Assembly: GCA_947000775.1 (NCBI GenBank)
Contig: CAMQGK010000052.1
Coordinates: forward strand, 31,402,501 to 31,466,500
Source: Pterois miles
Taxonomy: Eukaryota; Chordata; Actinopteri; Perciformes; Scorpaenidae
Length of the DNA stretch: 64,000 nucleotides
Direction of reading: 5' to 3'
Positions 24,121 to 37,010 of the stretch are shown piece after piece. Position 1 is the first letter of the stretch. Each line of letters begins with the position of its first letter. The translations under genes were made by a program, and so were the position numbers. Under the pieces are notes generated by a model. The model was not told the origin of the DNA. It saw only the letters and a list, made by a program, of their open reading frames with translations, and did no database searches.

Positions 24121-25559
24121 CCAGTGGGGTTCACCAGAAGTGAAGGGACTTTGCCTTCGGCTTGCCAGCTGCTGAGAAACTTCTTTCACCGGCTGAAATC
24201 AGCTACCTGCTGCTGGAAACGAGGAAACCAAATAGAAAACAACAGCAAGCATATCTCCAGATCTTGAAACGTATCGGGTGCCATTTAGCAGCAAGAGCAG
24301 AGGGAACAAAATCTCCGGCACTCACGGATAAAGTGCCTTTTTTATTACATTGGGCAAACAAATGAACACGTTTCAGCAATAAGCCTTTGTCAGCGTCATG
24401 AGGAAACCAGAACAATGAGATTGAAGATGCTAAAAGTTACTTCATACCCATTTACTGGTTAACAATATTCTGTTTCTGCACCCTCTGATTTTCCAAATCG
24501 ACTGAACAACAGACACACTCAGATCGACAGGCTTGTTCTGCACTGTTCTTCCTGTTAGGATTAATTCAATTAGAGTAATTATTTTTAAATTGTGTACACA
24601 TCCTCAAATTGTTCACCATCGTGGGATGCCATGCGTCCCTGCCCTAAATGCAAATTATCCGCGCTTGACGTTTCTGCTTTATGTGATGGACAGAAGGCTT
24701 GAAATATTTCACACTTTGCCTGTTGGATCATTAAAGAAATTTTACCATCAACTTTTGCATAACAGAAGTATCTGACCCTTGTCAATGTGTTAAACGCTCA
24801 TTATTAACACAATCTAATGCACATGTTTCTAGCCTGCATCAACATTTCTGAGCAGAGATAGTTTCTGCATACACCTCAGAAAGAGGGCCAAGATGTCACA
24901 TGACACTCAACACTTAATATCACATCGATGATATGTTGTAAGCATAGCAGAAAGTGAATGCACAAAACTTTTACCAATAATATCAGCGGACAGAGATGCT
25001 TTAATGTGGAAAAAATACAGCTGCACTGCACGCAGATGTTTGGGAAGACATGATCCGTGATGATATAAGACTTCAGCTCTCCTACATGTGTGGGAGCCAA
25101 ACAGATGGAAGAGGAAAAAGGTGGAGATACATTAAAAACTGCCTACGCTACAGGAAGAATGGGACAGCAGTAAACCACAGGAGACTGGAAGGAACCTATT
25201 AGTCATAAAGTGGCTAAAAGTGGCCGGTTTGTTTACGACATTTCCAAGATAATGGGCAATAAAAGACAGAAGAGAGACGGGACGGCTGGGAAAGTGTGGA
25301 TGTTGGCAAGAAGATGGCATTCCCATCATTCATCATACCGAGTTACCGCCAGGTTTAATAAACAGAAAAGGAGTGAAAGCAGTATGTTAATGATGGGCAT
25401 TTAAAGCCCCCCTCCAGTGTATTCTGGCTTTTCTATATTTCATATTTTCTGTGTCATTTCCAGACTAAGTTGATTAGACACGCTGTTTGCCAAATTGTTT
25501 TTGGACAAATAACTTAATTTTGTACTCATAGTTAAAAAAAGAAGGTTATTGGTAAAATA

Positions 25560-26330
25560 GGAATATGACGTCTCTGGGAATTGGAACAAGGAACCAGTTC
25601 TCTATTCACAGCGATTTCCCTGTTAGCCAAAGTAGCGGATGGCCCGGCGACTTAACCTGTCATTGCCAAAAATTTACTCGCATTTGGCGGGTGGTAAATT
25701 CAGACTCATAGTGGGGTTTTATGTATATTCCCATGTTTGCTAGGTAAAATTGTTATTTTGGTAATGGAGTGTGGTGGCTTTGAAGAGAGTGATAAAACGG
25801 CTTCAGTTCCCGTCAGAAAGGGCTGTCTGATGGCGAGGTAAAACGGCTGTGGACAGGAGCAGCAGAAAAACCTAATTTATCCACGTTAAAAAAAATTATA
25901 TATTTTGAATATGTCCACCGATTTACCTCACCGTCAGACAGCCCGTTCTATTCTACCTCTCAGAAACAGGAGTTGCTGGTCTACAGCTGCATCTATCTGT
26001 TAGTTTGTTTGTGTTATCGTGTGACTTTCCGATCTGAACTAATGTCCACGGCACTATGTTGCTTAGCTTCCTGCTGGCACTCCTGTCTGCTTCTCCAAAC
26101 TGGGAGCACACCGAACGCCATCTAAGTTACTGTATGTAACGTCAATACGCTGACTATAAGGACGTATATATATTGAACACATAGTGGCGTCATAATGCAG
26201 AAACTTACATCAAGTCACATGGAAAAATGTTTTTAGAAGGGATTGAAGGGAAAATATTCTTTTGGCGCTAAAACATACATACTTTGAACAAAGTTTGAAT
26301 GTTTGGATTTGAACTGAACACCACTGGGAA
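25560..26330 (+). repeat. Member of the fold-back repeat family
   Basis: Shares GGCTTCAGTTCCC, CTACAGCTGC, CTGTTAGTTTGTTTGTGTTA and CTGTCTGCTTCTCCAAA with 42,097-42,728 and 44,030-44,370. Internally it also holds opposed copies of AGGGCTGTCTGA and its complement. Confidence 0.5.
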
Positions 26331-26344
26331 GCTACAGAATGATA

Positions 26345-26525
26345 TCCATCCATTCCATCCATCCATCCATCCATCCATCCATCTGCAACCGCTTATCCCA
26401 TTAGGGGTCACGGGGGGGCTGGACATGAGTTCAGGAGAAAACCCACGCTAACACCGGGAGAACATGCATAGAACGTGCGACCCTCTTGTTGTGAGGTGAG
26501 AGTACTAACCACTGCACCACCGTAC
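26345..26525 (-). mobile_element. SINE remnant with two internal deletions
   Basis: (ATCC)n tail, CGCTTATCCCATTAGGGGTC, then a jump to AGGAGAAAACCCACGCTAAC, and the head ACCACTGCACCACCGTAC. No clear target duplication. Confidence 0.6.
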
Positions 26526-26980
26526 GAGGACGTGTCCTTTAAAGAAAAAAAGAAAAAACATAATATGTTGCAGAGGAAGAAAACCTCTGCCGAGGATGAA
26601 AAGACAGTTAAAGTATTCTGATAGACGATGCAGTCCCCTGATTCAGAAATGAAAGCTCCTGCAGTGGAGAGAGGTGAAAAGCTGGAGGGAAAAGCCATTC
26701 AATCAATGATCAATACTCTGAGGAGCGAGTAGACGGAAACACAGTGCCCCTTCCAACAGATGGGAGCACTGTGAACATAATAATACAGTGTGTAATGCAG
26801 TGTTTCTAGCAGTGTGTATTAATCATCAGCGACACTTCAGCGCCAACGTGTTGATCCAGGATAACAAATAATTCATAACTCTCTCCTCATTTAGAACTGT
26901 GTGCAAAGCTTGTGTGTTTCACTGATTGTTTACTGAGCAGTATTAGAGGCCTGTCATCTTGTCTTGCAGTCCCAATAAAC

Positions 26981-27022
26981 CAGACCCAGTCCCAGACCCA
27001 GTCCCAGACCCAGTCCCAGACC
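26981..27022 (+). repeat. 12-bp tandem repeat (CAGACCCAGTCC), about 3.5 copies
   Basis: A perfect array of a 12-base unit. The in-frame WVWDWVWD peptide on the minus strand is only its translation. Confidence 0.8.
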
Positions 27023-29616
27023 GGTCTGTGAGCTTTGCTGCAATTGAACAACATGCACAGACTGAAAATGAGCATCAGTACAGACTGTAAGCCGCCCTGG
27101 CTTCATTCTGCTATGCTAGGCTTACTGAGCAGAGTAACTGCTGGTCAGCAGATGTCAACATTCATCTCATTGTACTGCTGTAGCACGGTGCTGTACAGTA
27201 GACTGGCAGATGTACCACAGAGTTTCATAGTGGTACAATGGGGCAATATTGCAAAACACGACAGTCAAACTGACATATGGCTAACAAGCACACTTCTCTC
27301 TCTATGATAAATGCTTAAGGTGGTGATGTGACACTATTACAGCTTCCCAATAAACCAAATTTTATCAAAATCACAGTACGGCCTACTGTTGGCCTTCTGG
27401 AGATGCAAGTACCTGAGTAGCAATAAAATTCTAAGCAAAGTAGAGTATTTCCTCAGGGGGGATGTCCTGGGATCAATTTTGGAGCAAACCAGCGAGCAAA
27501 ATGCCTCCTAAACAACTTTCTAGAAAGAAAGTCATACTTCTACTTCATACTACTAGTCACAAACTATTTGATTTTTTACTTAACGACTATTTAAATAATC
27601 GAAAATCGTGACTCATACCTATCTGCCATGATGGACAAAAAGTTAGGAAAGATGGCACATCAATGCAAATATCTCTCAGATCTTAAACAAAGTCACAGAT
27701 CGAGTTAGCAAGGCGGAGCTGTGGAAATGTCGCCCCCTGTTGGCTAATAGAAAGAAGGAAGTTTAAGACACGTTTCAGAGCTGGAGGTTGGTAGAGAGGG
27801 GGAAAACAGGGAAAAGCAGTGCTGAGGCTTTGCAGGACCATGGACAGCGTTCACCTGAGAACCACAATACCAAGCTGAACAGCACCATGGACAGCTCCTG
27901 TGTTACAACACTGAATGGGACCAGAGTGTTTAGCCCCGGGCAGACAACCTTCCTCTAGACCAATCAACTGGATAGAAACAAAGTCAAATCTACTTTGCCC
28001 AGGGAGCCATCACCAGAGGATAATGGTGTACTGGCCTACACTTACACAATTTTCTCCACACTCTCCCTGGCATCACAGGCAGAGAGGCCTGTTACTTTAA
28101 CGGTTTTATTCCGGGTATGAAGTGGCCATGTTGTTGCTAGTGGCTCTAGGCTACCGGGTTTCTCCGGAGTGACCATTTCAATACTTTGGTGAGCAGCAAG
28201 TTAACTCACACTAAGAAATGCAAAAAAAAAACAATGATAAACAAATCCAGTGGTTACATCTGCACATCGAGCAGCATGTTGGCTGCAGGACTGTAGAATT
28301 AAAGAACGGTCCAAATATTAGAGATATGAATATAATGATGCCATTAAAGATCAGGAACAAAAGACACCACTGCCACTAGAGCTGGGATGATTCACCTAAC
28401 TCCTGTCTCAATATTATCATGATACTTGTGTTTTAAGCATTACGATTTTAAAAGAATTGTGACTTGCTATTATGATTTATTGTGATTATTTTTTTTTACT
28501 TTTTAAACACTAGATCATGAGAAAAAGTTGAATTATACACTTCTAGGGACTTTTACTTTGGAAAATATCTAAATTAATATAGTAGTCAGAGATGTCCTGA
28601 AGTCAAATATATCAGTTATTGTCAGGAATTACTTATTGATCTTTTTCCAATAACCCAAAAATCAAAGAATAGAAAGTCATTTCCCTCATAAATTAGTTGT
28701 ATTTTCTTTTTAATTTATAAGGGACATGTGATGTTTTATTCTTCTGGTGGATATAATCCAACCAATCTTATTTCCTTATATGTATCTTGTATATATAGTT
28801 CCCTTTAGTAACACCTTATTTTGAAAACTGGATGTAGTCACATGTGTCTACTTCCTCTAACTTCTCCATGGTGGTCTCTAACTCGCTGTCAGCTCCGTTC
28901 TCTTTAGCCATCCATGTTCAGCTCCATCGGGGCTGTTTGAATGTATTTAACATAAATGTCAGTATATGGTGCTCTACAGTAGCGTCGGCCCATTTGACCA
29001 CAGAGATGAGAGTGACAGCTGGCTTGACCGCACGTTACCGCGATACAATAACGTTTCCTGTCTGTGACAGAGTTAGCATGCAGCTTTAGCCGTGATGTCT
29101 AGCTCTGCCTTTCCTGCAATGTGTGAAACCCAAAGTGTTTCCATCCTTTACTGTATGTGTAGTGTTTACCACACTAGATTTAACATGGGAGGCTGCAGGT
29201 TGTATCCATGCTGACCGTTTTCTACTTTCTAGTTTTGGCTTGCAGCGGTTTGTTTTGGTTGACAGATACAGAACAGATATGAGGTCACTTTACTTAGACT
29301 ACAACAGTAAAAGCTGCAACTTCCTTCTTCCTCCACATTTAAATGAAGCAAATACATTGATTCTGACATTAAAACATTGATTTCAAAATCCTAAAAAAAA
29401 TACAGAGGTGAACCCTTTTTTTCCATCCGTAATAGCTACTTTCTGACTCCCCAAAAAGAACATTACAGTGATCTGTTCTCAAGGAAAATGTGTTTCCCAA
29501 TTAGATATAATGATAACAACTGTTCACAAAACGGCGCAACACATCTTTACAGTGCACCGCAGGCAGCAGCAGATTCTGGCAGTGTTCTGGTCAGAGATCA
29601 GGGAGGAGTGTGTTCG

Positions 29617-29646
29617 GGTGGTGGTGGTGGTGGTGGTGGTGGTGGT
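29617..29646 (+). repeat. (GGT)10 microsatellite
   Basis: Ten perfect GGT units, 125 bases before the long GA tract. Confidence 0.9.
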
Positions 29647-29765
29647 AGAGGGGAGTGACTGATTGAGTCTGCTACTGCTGACAGACTGATTACACTCAGA
29701 GAAGTGAACAGTGAGCAGTAATGCACCAGTATACCAGGGAGAGAAGAGAGACAGGGAGAGACAGA

Positions 29766-29879
<114 letters not shown>

Positions 29880-30315
29880 GAGGGAGGGGTGCACCAGACC
29901 ATCCCTCATCCAACCCCCCCCATCAGGAAGGAGGGCTATCCTAGCTTTCCATCCTCCCAGTATCGTGATCTCCTCTCTGCAGTATCTTCTCCCACTGCCA
30001 GCTACTGTAGGCTTGGCTGTGACATACAACACTTGCACTGAAAGTCACTTTTCTCTGCTTACTCAGCTTGATTTTTTTTTTTTTTTACCATTACCACATG
30101 ATCTCCTGTACATTTAAATGCCATTATTGCCAGGTTACCTGCTATGAGCTCACTCAGATTTGTTTGTGAAGGAGACCAGCTCTAATCAAAAAATACAAAG
30201 TTATAAACAACTATATATACTATAATAAAAACATGAGGTTGCTGTGCACTCATTATTGGAGTCACATCTAAATAATGCATTGATTTTTCTTGCTGTTCAA
30301 TCACGTGGGGTATTG

Positions 30316-30318
<3 letters not shown>

Positions 30319-30367
<49 letters not shown>
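30319..30367 (+). repeat. (TC)24 microsatellite
   Basis: A 49-base TC tract, complementary to the GA tract 444 bases upstream. Confidence 0.95.
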
Positions 30368-30370
<3 letters not shown>

Positions 30371-31679
30371 GAGCAATAATGCCAAATAGGCATATTTTAG
30401 AGTGAGGTTTCAACAATGCCTTATTTTTAGGGATCACACATGAAGTGCACTAAGGTTGAGGACACACAGATCAACCATGAACCCGTACTTGATAAGCATT
30501 AATTTCAGATCTATATGGTGAAATTACTGCTGTTATTTTAGTATTAAATTGGACTGCAATAGGGCGGTCCTCAACCTGATAAATTCTGAGTCAAGATAAG
30601 ATATTCCTTTATTAGTCCCACAGTGGAGAAATTCACCAGTCGATACACTCGATACGATTTGTCGATCAATTAATTAAAGTCTATTAAATCAATTAGTTGA
30701 TTTAATCGACACATCTGTAAAACTGAGTTTCTCCACAAAGAATCACACAAAATCACCACTTTAAATCTGATGTTTACCAGAGATGTGCGCATAAGCTTCT
30801 TGAAAAGAAGTCATCCAGCATGAAAAAGCATAAAATGATGAAAATAAATCTTGGTCGACAAAACAACTGATTTATCAAATAAGATTAATAAAAGCCCTAA
30901 AACTGTATATCATTCCACATTGTATTAAGATGACAGAAGTAAGACTGACATCAGTTATTAAATCAGCCACTGTTGAGCGTTGCCTGACAGTTTATAGTGC
31001 TTTTAGACCCTGCTGAAACCCCTATAAAGACCTGCTGGGAGTCTCAAGAATCACTTTTTTTGGAGCATTATACCTGGCAAGCAGCCTAAACTGGAGCTTA
31101 CACTACTAATGTGCATTCAGTCCCCTCTCAGTGCTCTGCAGAACAATACACTTCTTGAAATTACTAATTTATTACTCCTCGTGCAGAGGACAACAGGCTC
31201 CACATCATCAGACAGAGGCAAAAATAAGTCCCCGGTTGATTTCAGCTAACAGCAAAACTTACAAAGCGTTTAGTGATGACTGATATTACCGTTTAGTCTG
31301 TGTAATATTATGTTTATGATGCTTGAAGATATCGCTGCTCCCGAACGCCCCACAGGGGTTATTACCAGATATGGTTCCCATATAGATTTATGGCAACTGC
31401 TGCTTTATCGTTGCTGTGCATTGTAATTATGAAATCAAGATCAACATTTCATATAGTGAAAGCCGATTCAGTGCAACATCACGGCCATGAATGTGAAGCT
31501 AAGCAGTATACAAACAGAAGCAGCACAGCGGAAACAGCAGCTCGGATATATGCCGCTATTTTTGCGCAAAGTAAAAAGCCCATTTCACACTGGTACAATA
31601 CGGTGGTTTGATGAATATCCCCCCTCATCCTCACCCCCACTCTCACCACGTTATCAGATCGGCAACCCCGGACAGAGAG

Positions 31680-32530
31680 GCCATATGAGGCCATTGCGGC
31701 TACGGTAAGTAAATCTCGGATCTCCTGAGATTTAACAAGCCGCTTCTTGCGGCTTGCCGACCGCCGCCACAGCCGCCTCTTTATCTCCAGCAGCCCTCCA
31801 CATCACCTGCGTGACCCGGGAAGCAGCATGAAGCAGACTCACGGCACGGTTACCTGATCTGAGGCCTCTCCCGTGGCAACGTGGTTCTCTCTCGGGTCCT
31901 CCTCCCGGGGTCCAGCCGGTCCGGCTCTCACTCTCCTGGGGCTGCTGGGATTCCTCACCACGCTCTCTCTCTCCCTGGTCCGCTGGCGGAGCTCCTCTCT
32001 CTCCTCTCCTCCTCACCGAGGAGCGTCAAGCTGCCGCATGAGCAGCGCCGGAGGAGACGACAGGAAACACGAAGCCCCGTTCTCCTGATTTCAAAATAAA
32101 ACAATTTGTTAAAAAGGCGAGTGTATTCCTACGTATTTTTGCCGCAAAATTTAAATCAGCTTTAATTGACTTAATAGTAGTAGTTATAATAATAACAATG
32201 CGTCATGGGAACATAGCAATAAACCCACAGATAGCTAGATCGCTAGCTAGAAAGCTAGCTAGCTAACTACTTCCGGACTGTAACGTTAAGCTAACGCTCA
32301 TATCTAGGCTAGCTTGTTTCAGCGTTAGCGGAAATAGTGTTAGCTAAAAGAAGTTAGTTAACGTTAGTTAGCGCTATTTATTGTACTAATTGGTTTTCTA
32401 TCCCGCGACTTTACACTTCTTGTTACCCTTTGGTTGTTTTCGGTGAAAAAGCTCCAAACTCCATTTACGTTACCTGCCGAGCACCAATCCCGCAGGAAAT
32501 GGGCCAGTGGATTGTTTCTCTCGCGAGATC
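31680..32530. promoter_or_regulatory. CpG-rich probable capn5 promoter and non-coding 5'UTR exon region
   Basis: This is the most CpG-dense block in the left half of the window and lies about 15 kb upstream of capn5 coding exon 1. Because that exon begins at a 3' splice site, a non-coding first exon is required. Two minus-strand donor candidates occur here: CAG|GTAACC (exon end 31854) and CTCG|GTGAGG (exon end 32017). A plus-strand donor candidate, ACG|GTAAGT, sits at 31705, which would fit a divergent non-coding transcript. A TCTCGCGAGA palindrome is at 32519-32528. The transcription start cannot be fixed from sequence alone, and assignment to capn5 is an inference from position. Confidence 0.55.
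32519..32528. promoter_or_regulatory. TCTCGCGAGA palindromic promoter motif
   Basis: A perfect 10-bp palindrome with a CGCG core, at the distal edge of the CpG-rich block. This motif is known from CpG-type vertebrate promoters of housekeeping genes. The same motif lies beside the cul5 start codon. Confidence 0.55.
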
Positions 32531-34081
32531 TGCAGCGTTGGCAGAAACAAACGAGTTTTTTTTTTTTTTTTTGGAACTTTATTGAAAATCAGAATTTTTT
32601 TTGACATTCTCATTTGTATAGATCAAAAATCATTTTTTATAAAAATATAATCACACCTCCAATACAGTTACAAAGAGACATTTCTGTTAATACATCAACT
32701 ATAGTTCGTCTGGAAGATAAAATAAATAAAATCAAACAAGTAATCAAAAACATAAAAAAAAATGTAACAGGCTGTGTGTCTTATGAATTTTCAGAATAGT
32801 ATTTAAGGTTGCCGAGTAGGGCTGCACATGCTTTCACTGTCGATTAATCTGATGGTTGGTAAAATGTCACAGAGACGTCCTCAGATGTCTTGTTTGGGCC
32901 ACATCTCAAAGATATTCAGTTTATTGTCACAGAGGAGTAAAGAAACCAGAAAATATTCACATTTCAGAGGCTGGAATTTGACTTAGATTTCTTTGATTAA
33001 TTATCAAAATAGTTGCAGATTAATTTAATAATTGACAACTAATCAACTGATTAATCGTTGCAGCTGTAATCTCGAGACAGTACTTCCTGGTGTGCTATTC
33101 TGTTACGTTGTTACGTTGCTGTTTGGTTTCACTTCATTTTACAGGTCCGCAAATGTCATAGTAATTAGGTGATAGTTAGCAAGTAATCTATTTGAAATTT
33201 ATTTGGAATTACAGCCAAATTTGGCAGTAATTACCATTTTTTTTAGACATCCTTTTGGAGCTCAAGTTTACAAACTCTTGGAACACGTCTTATTTTGAAG
33301 GTGTACCAGGAAGTGTGGTACACTAAGGTTGTGGTCCTCAGGAGGGATGCAGGCAGGATGGTGCTGCAGACTGAGCATGCGCCCAGCTAACAGGCCTGCT
33401 GTAATCCCCTTTGTCACAAATAACGAGAGGATGCAATATGCTGTAATTAAGAGGAAAACTATCCACCTAATTACAGCCTTCCAGTTTCATCGCTGCCTAT
33501 ATATAAGACCTGAGAGGATATACAGTGGAGGTTCATTTATATGTCTGCTGGAGAAATAACAAAGGCAGGAAGCTTTAGGATATGGGACACTGGTTAAATA
33601 CTGCATAAAGATATTAATATAATTAGATTTATTAACCTTTAACATGTAATATTAGACATAGCCTACACATTTATTCAAAAGGCACCTAGCAAAATGCAAA
33701 ATTTATACCTTGTCAGCAAAAATGTAAACTGATTTTACATTTTTGACAAAGTTCATGCTGCGAAATTTGTCAGTTATGTGTATTATCATTACTGTACTGA
33801 GAATACAGATGCAGCATCGGGAGCTGCCAAAAATTTTATTACATTTTTTTTTTTTTTTATTCTATGTTGTTTGTTGTTGCTGTTGTGTGTATTGCACTGC
33901 ATTATTCTTATCAATAACTGCCTTTCTTATATTATTTCTGTTAAGTTTTCTGACTCATTTATTTATTTTGTTTTGTGTTTTTTTTGTTGTTTTTTTTCTT
34001 CACCTTTTTGTTGCCGGATATACTGGTAGTAAAACTCGTTGAAGTTTAAATTATGTATTTTTAAATAACTTTTAAATTAAA

Positions 34082-34300
34082 TTTTAAATATATATGTGTA
34101 TGTATAAATGCATATATGTGCATATATGCCTATATATACACATACATACATACATACATATGTGTATATATATATTCATACACATATGTATATACAGTAT
34201 AAATGTATATATATATAAACACACAGCATATGCATGCATATATAAATATATACAGCATATATGCTTATACATACAAATATTTGATATATTTATCTATTTA
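34082..34300. repeat. AT-rich (TATATG/CATACA) degenerate microsatellite
   Basis: About 220 bases of alternating ATATGT, ACATAC and similar units, open in several frames on both strands only because of low complexity. Confidence 0.8.
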
Positions 34301-35499
34301 TAATTATAAATGAACATTTTACAACTGGTATATCAACAGCAAAAACGTGAAGAAAAAAACAAGCAAATAAATGAGCAGAAAACCTTCCAGAAACATTCTG
34401 ACTGCAGACAGTTATAGACAGAAATATCCCTTTAAAACTGAAGGATTGATGCTACCGATAAATCTCTGATTTTGATATTCACAAGGTTTATCTTCATATT
34501 TGACCATATTAGATCACTGTGCATTACAGAGTACAACAGTCAATTTATAGTGATGAAAACACAGCAGTAATATTTACATATACATGTGAGAAATCCTAAT
34601 AAAATGTGGCTTTTAATTTGTTTCAGGCTTCCCTTTAACAATCAATACACTACTGAATAAATCTACAATCAAACTGCATCACATCCCAGAGGTGGATGAC
34701 ACTAAATGGTGTTATGGCAGGTCAATACATCGGCAAATGGGAATCTGTGTGATGATATTGATCGACTAAAAGTGTATCCTTAGAAATGTCCAGACAGAAA
34801 ATCTATATCGAGCTTTCTTATTTCGTCCATGCTACACTCAGTCACCCGGGGAATATCTGTCTCAGCTGATACACCAACATATGACCAGACAAATCTCCTC
34901 TGTACACTAAGAAATAATGAGTGCATGTAAAGAACAAGGACAGAGATGATGAGATAAATCTGATTGAGCTGAACTCTTTAAGATGATGCGTTCATACTCA
35001 CTCATTAACGCAAAGGTTTGGAAAAGCGTCGCTGTGGCGCCATCTAGTGGTCGGACACCATTAAAAGCTGCTCTTTTCTCCATGAAGTCAAGTCTCACCA
35101 AACATTAGGACTCTCACACAACTAAGCTGATTAACGTGGTAAACATTAAAACCTGCTAAACATCAGCATGTTAACATGTCGACATTAAAATTTAGTGAGG
35201 ATGAAAACTAGTCTTGTGCTTTTATCAGCATTTCCAGATGTTTAATTTAAAAGTGGAAACGTTTTCCAAGCAGTCAGACTACTGGTTATTTTGCAAGACT
35301 TAATATTTTTTTAAGGGGAGGGGAAAATTATGTGAAAACTGAAAAAATGTCTTCATACCCATCTATAAGAAGATCTAGAGGGAGGTAGGTGAGCATACAG
35401 TATATGCACATAATACAGATAAGTATGTGCGCTACAAAAGTTAATGGTCAGATAATTCCCATAATTTTGCACAATTGTGTTTTTACTTTAAAATATTTT

Positions 35500-35950
35500 T
35501 GATTCTATTTATACTGAATGTACATACTTTAATTTGGATTTTTTGTTATCTTATTTATATTGTTATTGATCTTATTTGTTAATATATGTTAAGTTTTACT
35601 TGATCATATTTCATTACTATAATAAAACTACTCCATGTGGAGTCAAAATTATACAATTTTGTTGTTTTTGTTTTGATTTTCTACTGTGCACGATGGTAGA
35701 ATGTGATGATGCACAGGGTAAATCTGTCCACTGTGTGCACACAGCCTCCTGTAGTGGATCTCAGTCCTATTTTACAGCCAGGTTCCCTTTCAAGATGTAG
35801 AAAACCCATTTGGCACACCTTGGGTGTCCAAGTGGCCAAATGGAGAGACCTCCTGGTCCTATCCTCACTAAAACCTTTGTGGAGTCTATGTGCGGTCTGT
35901 TATTTATATCTGCTTTGGCTCAGTTGTAGCCAGAGAGTTGCTGAATGAAT
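35500..35950 (+). repeat. Dispersed repeat, uninterrupted copy
   Basis: Matches the reverse complement of 61,100-61,870 over its whole length (blocks TCCTGTAGTGGAT, CCCATTTGGCACAC, CTAAAACCTTTGTGGAGTCT), without the insertion carried by that copy. The element type is unknown. Confidence 0.55.
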
Positions 35951-36325
35951 TCAGTGGCCAAAGAAAGAAGGCCAGATAACTTGAGCCACTACAGGCCTGC
36001 AGAGGTAATGGGTGTATTTGTCAAACTGCTGCAAAAGTAAAGTTTTGGACAAATTACAATGCAATGCATCCAAAACCCAGCTGCCTGTCAGCTCACCCAC
36101 TACCACAACAGAGAATGGGACACATACAGTCAAGGCCGTAGGTTTAATTTCAGCACCGAGAAGGCGGAATTATTAAGCAGGGGGTCCTCTTCAAGCAAAT
36201 CTGGAGTGTCAAACACATTATTTCCTGCATTCTAGTGAATTTTTATTCACCATTTTCTGCCTTTTCTACACTGCGCTATGGTGAAAATGTCTTGGACTCA
36301 TCGGATCCACAAGTCTCAGCTTACA

Positions 36326-36694
36326 TCCATCCATCCATCGTCAACCGCTTATCCCGTTAGGGGTCGCGGGGAGGCTGGAGCCGATCCCAGCTGGCATAGG
36401 GCGAAGGCGGGGTTCACCCTGGACAGGTCGCCAGTCCATCGCAGGGCACATAGAGACAGACAACATATAGACAGACAACCATTCACACTCACATTCACAC
36501 CTACGGGCAATTTAGAGTCATCAATTAACCTAAACAGCATGTCTTTGGATGGTGGGAGGAAGCCGGAGTACCCGGAGAGAACCCACGCTTACACGGGGAG
36601 AACATGCAAACTCCACACAGAAGAGCCGCAAGCTGGAATCGAACCTGCGACCCTCTTGCTGTGAGGCGACAGCGCTAACCACTACACCACCGTG
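36326..36694 (-). mobile_element. tRNA-derived SINE, intact A and B boxes, 9-bp perfect TSD
   Basis: On the minus strand the head reads CACGGTGGTGTAGTGGTTAG with A box TGGTGTAGTGG (36679-36689) and B box GGTTCGATTCC (36635-36645), 33 bases apart. Both fit the RNA polymerase III consensus. A conserved body and a (GGAT)n tail follow. CAGCTTACA flanks it at 36317-36325 and 36695-36703. It is the least damaged member of the family in the window. Confidence 0.85.
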
Positions 36695-36879
36695 CAGCTT
36701 ACACTAATACTCAATTTATGTAAGACGGTTTAGGGACCCTAGTATGTAGAAATATTCAAATACATAATCTTAAAATAGGCAAAAATACCCCACTTGTACT
36801 GCATGCATAAACTGCATGTGATTATCATAATTATCCTTATATATGTACAGTATACATGTCTTTTGCAACTTAATGCTTA

Positions 36880-37010
36880 CAGAGCTGAAAACAAAATACT
36901 TCAAGTATTGCAAATATTTTACTCCAGAACTGACCCCCTTGTTCAGGAGATTTCCAGAATATATGTCCATGTTTTGCAGAGAGATAAAGTATCTGGATCA
37001 TCCACCAATC
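36880..37010 (-). mobile_element. Small L1/Tx1-like LINE fragment
   Basis: A minus-strand frame has HGHIFWKSPEQGGQFW, matching HAHIFWKSPEIGVSF at 46,730-46,790. This resembles the zinc-binding segment following reverse transcriptase in L1-type LINEs. It is too short to classify firmly. Confidence 0.4.

Noticed and set aside
26981..27022. Regular spaced repeat as a CRISPR-like array
   Set aside because: A 12-base head-to-tail tandem repeat with no spacers in a vertebrate genome.
31732..32016. 94-codon Arg/Glu/Gly-rich minus-strand ORF in the CpG block
   Set aside because: No recognisable domain, high CpG explains the lack of stops, and calpain-5 already has its start in the 17.3-kb exon; treated as promoter/5'UTR.
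33743..34042. Hydrophobic 99-codon ORF resembling a membrane protein
   Set aside because: It is T-rich low-complexity DNA giving Phe/Leu/Cys runs; no start context, no homology, overlapping frames equally open.
34084..34303. Tyr/Ile-rich ORFs on both strands
   Set aside because: Translations of the TATATG/CATACA degenerate microsatellite.
36635..36689. A tRNA gene suggested by good A and B boxes
   Set aside because: The region does not fold as a full tRNA with acceptor stem, it is followed by a SINE body and tail, and the whole unit has target duplications.
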